Of a stretch of 42,002 nt of DNA, positions 36,276 through 42,002 are shown piece after piece. How positions within the stretch are numbered: position 1 is the stretch's first letter; each line of letters starts with the position of its first letter. A model generated the notes under the pieces. The model ran no database searches, was not told where the DNA came from, and saw only the letters and a program-made list of their open reading frames with translations. Location: contig NW_013657661.1 in NCBI RefSeq assembly GCF_000142905.1, positions 66,767 to 108,768 of the forward strand. The letters run 5' to 3'. The translations under genes and the position numbers were made by a program. Source of the stretch: Thecamonas trahens ATCC 50062. Taxonomy: Eukaryota > Apusozoa > Apusomonadida > Apusomonadidae.

Positions 36276-39134
36276 ATGGACGGGTTTGAGCTGTCGTCAT
36301 CGTCGGCGTCAGCCATGGGCCTTCCCTACGCCTCGCCACCTCCGCCACGGTCGTCGTCAGAGGTGGTGGGCCGAGGACGGGGCTCGGCACGGGGTTCAGG
36401 ACGCGGCCATACAACGGCTGGCGGATACGGTACTGGGGCAGCGGCTGGAGTAGCGGCTGGCTTGGACATGGTGCTCACTTCGTCGGATGATGACGGCCTG
36501 CTCGCGGCGCCTGGTGGGGGCACCGATCCTTTTGCTGTCTCGCACTCGCCGCCGCCGTCACCGTCACCCACGCCAGCGCCGGCCGGCGACTATGCTGCGG
36601 TTGATGCGCTCAACGACCGCGAGTTGGCGAGTGTGGCCGGAGCCGGCGAGGACGAGATACTGGGTCAAGTGGCGTGGGATGATGTCGATGCGCAGATCAC
36701 GGCACTGACCGACGGAGTGTTTGAGGCCGAGGTGACGGTCTCGTCTGGGGCTGGGCCGATTGAGGCGCGGCTTCGGGTGACAGCGTCAGGGCTGGTTCTG
36801 ACGCGGAGTGGAGCGGGCCCTGCCGCGGGCGACGTGCTGCTCAAGGCGCGATTTCCGCTGACCGGGCCGATTGACGGCCCGCGGGTGGTCCGTGTGACTC
36901 CGATGGCCGAGTCGGAGACGGCAGTTGTAATGCGCGTGCCGCCTGCGCGCGGGACTGGTCCGCCGACATCATTTTCGCTGTATACGCTCGACGCCGCGAC
37001 GCGGACAACCCTCTGCACAGCGATTGACTCGTTTCAGGTGCAGGTCCTGGCGGCACACGCCAACGAGCTTGCCGCCGAGTCGCGGTTTCTCGATGACCCA
37101 TACGAGATCGCAGAGCAGGAGGCGGCAGCGGCGGCGGCAGCGCGCGCGGCGGCGTCGCGGTCGATCATCTGGTCGCAGGACGCGCCCGGCTCACCAGGCT
37201 CATCAGGCCGGGTCCTGGCCGTCGATGAGGGCGACCGCGAGGTGGATCCGTTTGACCTGGGTACGCGGCGCGAGGCACTTGTGGTCGAACCCGACGCGGT
37301 CGACGAGACACTGCTCACTACGCTTCCGGGCCCGCACATGGCGGCCGTGGTTGATCAGGCGCTGGCACAGTACAAGGAGCAAGTGCGGGCGGACGTGCAG
37401 CAGCTCAAGCGTGAGCTTGCCAAAAAGTACCGCAAGTCCAACGCCGAGCTCATTGCCAAGCTCAAGGACAAGGTGATCAAGGATGCCAAGAAGACGGGAG
37501 CACTGCAGCTCTCGCTGGCAGGCTTTGGGCTGACGGCGTGGCCTGAGGCCATCACCTCGTGGTCACTGCGGCACTCGTCGTGGAAGACGAACCTACTGGT
37601 CCTCGACATTTCAAACAACTGCCTGACGGTGCTTCCGTCGGCGATCGGGCGGCTCACTTCGCTGCGAGTCCTCGACGTCGGCTACAACGCGCTGACGGCG
37701 CTTCCGTCCTCCATTTCGTCGCTGACTTCGCTTACGGTTCTTCAAGCGCAGCACAACAAGCTACTCTCACTCACCAACGGCATCGGTGGCGTGCGGGCGC
37801 TCAAGCGGCTCTCGCTGGCAGGCAACGCCATCCGGATGTTTCCGCCCGAGCTGCAGTTTCTTTCACGGCTGGAGGAGCTCGACTTGAGCTCGATGGATTT
37901 GTTCCGGGCACCCGAGTGGATTGCGCTCTTTCCGCTCCTCCGCTCGCTCAACCTCGAGTCGAACCACTTGCAGACCCTGCCCGGCGTGCTCATGCGGCTG
38001 GGCTCGCTCGACACTGTTGGGCTTGCGCACAACAACTTGACGACGTTCCCGCCGGTCCTCACTGCGTGTCGCAGCCTCACCGGCGTCGACCTCTCCTTCA
38101 ACGGCTTGGAGGACTTGCCCGACACGGTGGTCAAGCTCTCAGCGGCCGAAGTCTTGCTGGAGGGCAATCCGCTGTCGCGGCTACCGGAGCGACTCCGCGA
38201 CGGCCCGTGGGCCGCGGTCGTCTCGTACGTCCGCGACCCAATGGCATGGCTTGCGACCGAACAAGGTCGGACGCCGACGGCGCGCTCGCCAATCGCGGTT
38301 CCGGGTTCGCCGGCGGCACTTTGCGCCACATCGCCATCGCGAGCAGTGGCCGAAGTCGCGACCGAGCTCTCGCTGCTCCAATCGCGGCTAGCCATGCTTC
38401 CGGACCTTGACGAGCTCGGAGTGACAAACGAGGCCGATCGAGACGGCGTGGAAATGACCTCACTGTCGCCGCCGAGCTCGTCCAAGTTTGATCGGGTCAT
38501 TCGGGTTGTCTCACGCGAGCCCACAGTTGTGGAGGAGGTTCTGGAGCCAGAGCTCGAGCCAGAACCTGTACATAAGGCCAAGGCCGATGCGGCGCCGCCG
38601 ATGACAGCTGACAAGCGAGTGAGGATGGGGAGGAGGAGCAGTCGGGCTGCATCGCCGGTGCCGATAGTGCAGGCGGCGCAGCCGCCGCCACCGACGCTCC
38701 AGATTCCACGCGGAGCAGAGAACATGCCGCCGCAGAGAGACGGAAGCACGCGCTTGCCCGAGAGAGGACGGTCGATGTCGAAGACGGTGACGTTTTCGCC
38801 GCATCCAGGCGCGAGGCACAGGACAGGGCAGCGGTCACCATCGGCACCAGATGCGTGGCCGTCGTCGCTGGCGCTCTCGGGCGTGGCGCACGCCGACGCC
38901 GACTCGTCAGTGGAGACGGCAGATCTGTTGTACTCGTCGTACTCGGACGACGACGTCGGCGCGATGAGAAGCCGAGTCGAGTACGGGCTGGCAGATGCGG
39001 TGCCGCGGGCGGTGCCAGCCGATGTTTCTGTAGTGGTTGCGGAAGAGCGGGCGCTGTACGCGTCGATCCGTGCGTCGCTCGTCAACACGATGCACTCGCT
39101 GGAAGCAGCTGCCGGCGAGCGGTGGGGTGAATAG
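36276..39134 (+). CDS. Leucine-rich-repeat protein with PH-like and coiled-coil parts
   Basis: 952 residues from ATG 36276 (MDGFELSSSSASAMG); ATG 36114 in the same frame would add 54 residues. The N-terminus is Gly/Ser/Pro-rich. Residues about 148-255 have the look of a PH-type barrel: FEAEVTVSSGAGPIEARLRVTASG, VLLKARFPLTGPIDGPRVVRV, and a terminal helix TTLCTAIDSFQVQV. A charged coiled coil (about 361-408, VRADVQQLKRELAKKYRKSN) leads into about nine to ten LRRs (about 438-640) of the LxxLxLxxNxLxxLP type, for example LLVLDISNNCLTVLPSAI and LRVLDVGYNALTALPSSI, the Ras-associating/SHOC2-like class. The C-terminal 300 residues are Ser/Pro-rich and probably disordered. A cytoplasmic signalling scaffold is inferred. 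It is divergent from the giant receptor; a functional link is not shown. Confidence 0.85.
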   Translation: MDGFELSSSSASAMGLPYASPPPPRSSSEVVGRGRGSARGSGRGHTTAGGYGTGAAAGVAAGLDMVLTSSDDDGLLAAPGGGTDPFAVSHSPPPSPSPTPAPAGDYAAVDALNDRELASVAGAGEDEILGQVAWDDVDAQITALTDGVFEAEVTVSSGAGPIEARLRVTASGLVLTRSGAGPAAGDVLLKARFPLTGPIDGPRVVRVTPMAESETAVVMRVPPARGTGPPTSFSLYTLDAATRTTLCTAIDSFQVQVLAAHANELAAESRFLDDPYEIAEQEAAAAAAARAAASRSIIWSQDAPGSPGSSGRVLAVDEGDREVDPFDLGTRREALVVEPDAVDETLLTTLPGPHMAAVVDQALAQYKEQVRADVQQLKRELAKKYRKSNAELIAKLKDKVIKDAKKTGALQLSLAGFGLTAWPEAITSWSLRHSSWKTNLLVLDISNNCLTVLPSAIGRLTSLRVLDVGYNALTALPSSISSLTSLTVLQAQHNKLLSLTNGIGGVRALKRLSLAGNAIRMFPPELQFLSRLEELDLSSMDLFRAPEWIALFPLLRSLNLESNHLQTLPGVLMRLGSLDTVGLAHNNLTTFPPVLTACRSLTGVDLSFNGLEDLPDTVVKLSAAEVLLEGNPLSRLPERLRDGPWAAVVSYVRDPMAWLATEQGRTPTARSPIAVPGSPAALCATSPSRAVAEVATELSLLQSRLAMLPDLDELGVTNEADRDGVEMTSLSPPSSSKFDRVIRVVSREPTVVEEVLEPELEPEPVHKAKADAAPPMTADKRVRMGRRSSRAASPVPIVQAAQPPPPTLQIPRGAENMPPQRDGSTRLPERGRSMSKTVTFSPHPGARHRTGQRSPSAPDAWPSSLALSGVAHADADSSVETADLLYSSYSDDDVGAMRSRVEYGLADAVPRAVPADVSVVVAEERALYASIRASLVNTMHSLEAAAGERWGE

Positions 39135-39254
39135 CGCGGCAAAGTTGGTTGGCTGGTGCCGTTAAACCTTAACGGTACGGTCGTTCGGACGCGTTGTCGC
39201 CCGTCTTAAAGTGAACAACTCGATAATGCTTGACTTCCAGGTCACCGGCCGGCG

Positions 39255-39557
39255 CTACGCGACGCTCGCTTGGCCTGCGGCTGGAGATGGGAGGCGCGCC
39301 CGCACGTGATGGCGGTGACGGACGCCTGGGAGCATGCGTGAGGCGCGCGAGGTGCGCGAGGTGCCGGACGGCGCCGATCCGGGGGAGCGGCGGGCGCGGA
39401 CGGTGCGGAGCTTGTCGTTGACGACCCCGACGACCGCGAAGGAGATCATGGCATAGTTGAATACTGCAGCCGGACGGGAGAGCGCGAAGACGTTGTGGAT
39501 CTTCTTGCGACGGACGAGCTTGCCGGTCGGTGTGGCCGCGCAATTGTGGCACGCCAT
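39255..39557 (-). CDS. Possible small protein gene, unrecognised
   Basis: This is a 100-codon open frame in the 547-bp gap between the LRR gene and cullin-3. It starts MACHNCAATPTGKLVRRKK, then IHNVFALSRPAAVFNYAMISFAVVGVVNDKLRTV, which has one weak hydrophobic stretch, and becomes low-complexity afterwards. The frame one base away stays open to 39169 and ends EVKHYRVVHFKTGDNASERPYR, so a one-base gap could extend it. The first 55 residues look like real protein, the rest does not, and I recognise no family. The remaining DNA of the gap (39135-39168 and 39558-39681) shows nothing identifiable. Confidence 0.3.
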   Translation of the reverse strand: MACHNCAATPTGKLVRRKKIHNVFALSRPAAVFNYAMISFAVVGVVNDKLRTVRARRSPGSAPSGTSRTSRASRMLPGVRHRHHVRARLPSPAAGQASVA

Positions 39558-39681
39558 TCTTGTACTGGATACTCTTTTACATCATTTCATAGACGTTGCG
39601 ACGTCTGTGGAGCATCGCGAGCGCGGCTTGCGCGATGGACAGCTTTGTCCATTCCGTACCGTAAAGGGTCAAAGAGTTACT

Positions 39682-41900
39682 TTACGCGAGATACTCGTAG
39701 GTCCGGCGGTTGGAGCGGGAGCGGGCAAGGTAGTCGCGCTCGATGAGCGACTCGATGCGCTTCTTGACCTGCTGCGGCTCGGCCTTGAAGCGCTTCGCGA
39801 GGCGCTTGATGACTTCGGCGATGAGGGCGTTGTGCTCCATGGTGTTGCGGGCCTTCATGACGCGGACGATGGCGGCCTCGGTGGCGTGCTTGCGGCCCTC
39901 GTTGACGGAGCGCTGCGTGGCGGCGACCTGGGGAGCGGTGTCGCGCTTGGGAGCGACCTGAAGGACCTTGATGCGGAAGAGCTTGGAGGTAAAGTCTGCG
40001 TTAAAAGTGAAGACGTCGTCGTCGTGGAAGGTCTTGGACTTTGGGCTCTTGATGAGGACGCGTTGCTTGCCGGTCGAGAGCGAGAGCAGGCCCTTCATGA
40101 GGTAGTCGTCGTGGGAGGGTTGGATGAGGTTCCGGAGCTCTGCGTACGAGTAGGCGTCAGCCGAGTTGAACAGCTCAAGGATGCACATCTGGATGGTGGA
40201 GACGACGAGCTCGTGCGAGGAGTTGGCAAAGGTGCCCTTGACGGTGGCGGTGCCCATGGCGGCTTGCCAGGTGAGGACGCGCGACGAGTGCTTGGAGAGG
40301 TAAAAGTCGTCAAAGACAGCGGTGGCCGACGTGATGAGCGGTGGGAGGACGAGGGTGAGCTCGTCGCGGGCGGGCCAAAAGGTCTTGGTGAGGACGTGGA
40401 CCGAGAGCTCAATGCCGCCCATGGCCTCGCGCTTCTTGGGCCGCGAGTCGAGGAAGAGCTTGAACTTTTCCATAGTTTCCTTCGAAACAGACATGTCGGT
40501 GAACATGCCTTCGAGCTTGGAGGTGAACTGGAAGCCGCACTCGGCCTTGAGCTTTGAGATCATGTTCTGCTCAAAGTCGTTGGAGACGGAGCGACCAAAG
40601 ATGAGGCGACGGGCAAGGTGCTGCTTGTAGTACGACTCGAACACGTCCTTGTCCTCGAGGAAACGGAAGAGGGTCATGGCGCGGTCGAGGACAGCATCGA
40701 CCTCGTCTTCGGTCACACCCTTGAGGCCCTTCTTCAGTTGACCGTCAATAAAGAGCGAGAGGTACTCGGGCGAGCGCGGGTTGAGGTTGATAAACGTCTC
40801 AAAGGCCTTGTAGATGGCGGTCTTGTACTTGCGGTTGGCATGAAAGGCGTCGCGGAGAATGACGTCGTACTTTTCCTTGGACTCGAGGAGGCCGGCAACC
40901 CACGCCTTGGGATCGCGCTTCTTGGCCCGTTCTTGGCCTCCATCATCTTGTCGGCGACAAGGAGCTTTCCCTTGCTCACAATGTACTCGGTGAGTGCATC
41001 CAGCAGAAGCTCGCGCCCGCCAGCGACCCGCTCCAGTAGCGTGTACGTCAGCTCGAGCTCGTCAACGCGCTGGCCGTCGAGCATGGCCGAGAGCCCGAAC
41101 CGGTCCATGTTGACGATGGTCTTCATGTGGTTGGCGATAAACTCGGTGTCAACCACAGCGAGGATAGCAGCCTCGGTCGAGGCGTCGAGGCAGTGCGCCA
41201 CCCGTGAGCGCTCCTCGTCCAGCCGCGCCGCCGCCCGTCGCAGGTGAGCTGCCGCAGAGTTGTCAGCAATGTACGCCAGCGCCTCGTTCTGGTAGTACTC
41301 GCGCGACTGGAGGAGGAACGGCGTCTCAAAGTACTGTTTGTACACGCTCAGCGAGTCCTCGCCGAGCGCCACGTACATCTCGGTCATGCGCTTGACCAGC
41401 TCGCGGTCAACAATCTGGCCTTCGCGCTCGGCGGTGATGATGTCGAGGAGCGCTGCAGAGAGCCGCGCTTCCACCCGCGGGTGCTGGATGACGGTGGTGC
41501 AAAAGAGCTGGAGCCCGAGCTGGTACACCGGTTTGATGCCCTTGTTCTCCACGTACGCCCTGTCCATGTACAGCAGGATGTCGCGGATCATGATCATGGA
41601 GAGCGAGTGGTCGGCCCACGCCTTGTCTACGCCAAGCACAAAGTCTGAGCCATCGGTGAGACTGGCCACCTCCTCGGCCACCTTGCGGAGATGGGCGCCA
41701 ACGACGTCACGGAGCCCGTTGTACAACATGCTCCCGTACTTGTGCAAGACAAGGTTGTACGCGTTCCGATACAGCTCCTCGAACGACAGGCCCGATGCAT
41801 TCTGCGAGTGAATCTGCCGGATGGCGTTCTTCAGCAGCTCCCATGTCGCCTCTGCATGCGATGGCTCCATCTGCACCTTGCGAAACTCCCGCATCGACAT
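39682..41900 (-). CDS. CUL3: Cullin-3, 5' exon outside the window, one frame break
   Basis: 739 residues in the window if one base is restored at about 40924-40936. Cullin-3 is the scaffold of BTB-adaptor/RBX1 ubiquitin ligases. The N-terminal part has WELLKNAIRQIHSQNASGLSFEELYRNAYNLVLHKYG (the LSFEELYRNAY block is cullin-3-like), MIRDILLYMDRAYV, HCLDASTEA and FIANHMKTIV. The central cullin homology reads NPRSPEYLSLFIDGQLKKG, LFRFLEDKDVFESYYKQHLARRL and NMISKLKAECGFQFTSKLEGMF. The C-terminus holds the neddylation site region EAAIVRVMKARNTMEHN and the closing IESLIERDYLARS and TYEYLA. The break lies in the linker between VADKMMEAK and KKRDPKAWVAGLLESKEKYD; both sides are homologous. The first methionine shown may be internal, because an acceptor-like CACCCACAG at 41907 precedes an open LRMSMREF. 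The initiator exon is then beyond 42002. Confidence 0.92.
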
Positions 41901-41906
41901 CCGAAG

Positions 41907-42002
41907 CTGTGGGTGACAAGGGTGAGTGGGAGGGAAGAGGGGGAGGGGGGGGTAGCCATAGAAAGGAAAGTGGGAGGGAGGGAGGGGGGGGGGGGCTAAT
42001 AG
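41907..42002 (-). other. 3' part of a pyrimidine-rich first intron of cullin-3
   Basis: On the minus strand this stretch is nearly all C and T, with C runs of 7 and about 13, and ends CCTTGTCACCCACAG, a good 3' splice site. It closely resembles the poly-C intron of the ankyrin gene. The donor and exon 1 lie outside the window, so the intron call is inferred. Confidence 0.55.

Noticed and set aside
37742-39142. 466-codon minus-strand frame opposite the LRR gene
   Set aside because: Ser-rich antisense shadow; the plus-strand LRR pattern is unambiguous.
1-42002. tRNA, rRNA, CRISPR or mobile element
   Set aside because: I looked for T-loop-like GGTTCGA strings and found them only inside coding DNA. 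No spaced direct repeats, transposase motifs or terminal inverted repeats were seen.

Overview
The window looks like nuclear DNA of a free-living unicellular eukaryote: very GC-rich, gene-dense and intron-poor. It has no operons, Shine-Dalgarno sites or prokaryotic signatures, and it carries purely eukaryotic families (PEX6, cullin-3, NOP53, F-box, MRH/M6P-receptor-like, Tudor). From gene style alone I suspect an apusomonad-type protist such as Thecamonas. That is an impression from memory and was not checked against a database. About 19 genes fill the window, with gaps mostly of 15-500 bp. Three short GT-AG introns can be placed from reading frame alone, and a fourth is implied at the right edge.

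Layout. 125-3088 (+) is a long coiled-coil protein. 3120-5818 (-) is a type I membrane protein with four MRH (mannose-6-phosphate-receptor-like) repeats. 6159-9104 (-) is peroxin-6, followed by a phytol/farnesol-kinase-like membrane enzyme (9304-10041, -). 10293-11726 (+) is an F-box protein, then comes a CRAL-TRIO pseudogene relic (about 11809-12113, -). 12250-12869 (+) is a small ankyrin protein with a poly-C intron, and 13247-14836 (+) is the ribosome-biogenesis factor NOP53. 14891-16441 (-) is an unrecognised low-complexity protein. 16938-18288 (+) is a coiled-coil/RS-repeat protein with a C-terminal domain like plant At4g15545. 18385-19622 (+) is a TPR-like protein. 19642-21738 and 22016-22228 (both -) share an unnamed Cys/His repeat. 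22670-23218 (+) is a two-TM protein with a bacterial-PH-like domain.

Right half. 23368-25856 (+) is a threonine synthase fused to an ornithine-cyclodeaminase/mu-crystallin domain. 25872-29923 (-) is a multi-Tudor-like protein that probably ends in an RGG box and a coiled coil. 30103-35888 (-) is a giant receptor-like protein (FG-GAP propeller, beta-helix, Cys-rich stalk, about nine TM segments), divergent from an LRR protein (36276-39134, +). 39682-41900 (-) is cullin-3, whose first exon lies beyond the window.

An overarching observation is that at least seven loci show clean reading-frame changes. All go in the same direction, equivalent to one missing base each, with ten candidate sites in total. 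Homologous or compositionally continuous protein sequence lies on both sides of most of them. Most sites can be placed in short G, C or A runs, so under-called homopolymers are the first explanation. The uniformity still deserves a genomic-DNA versus cDNA check. The genes do not form an obvious pathway cluster. This is ordinary mixed eukaryotic gene content with several unusual domain architectures.
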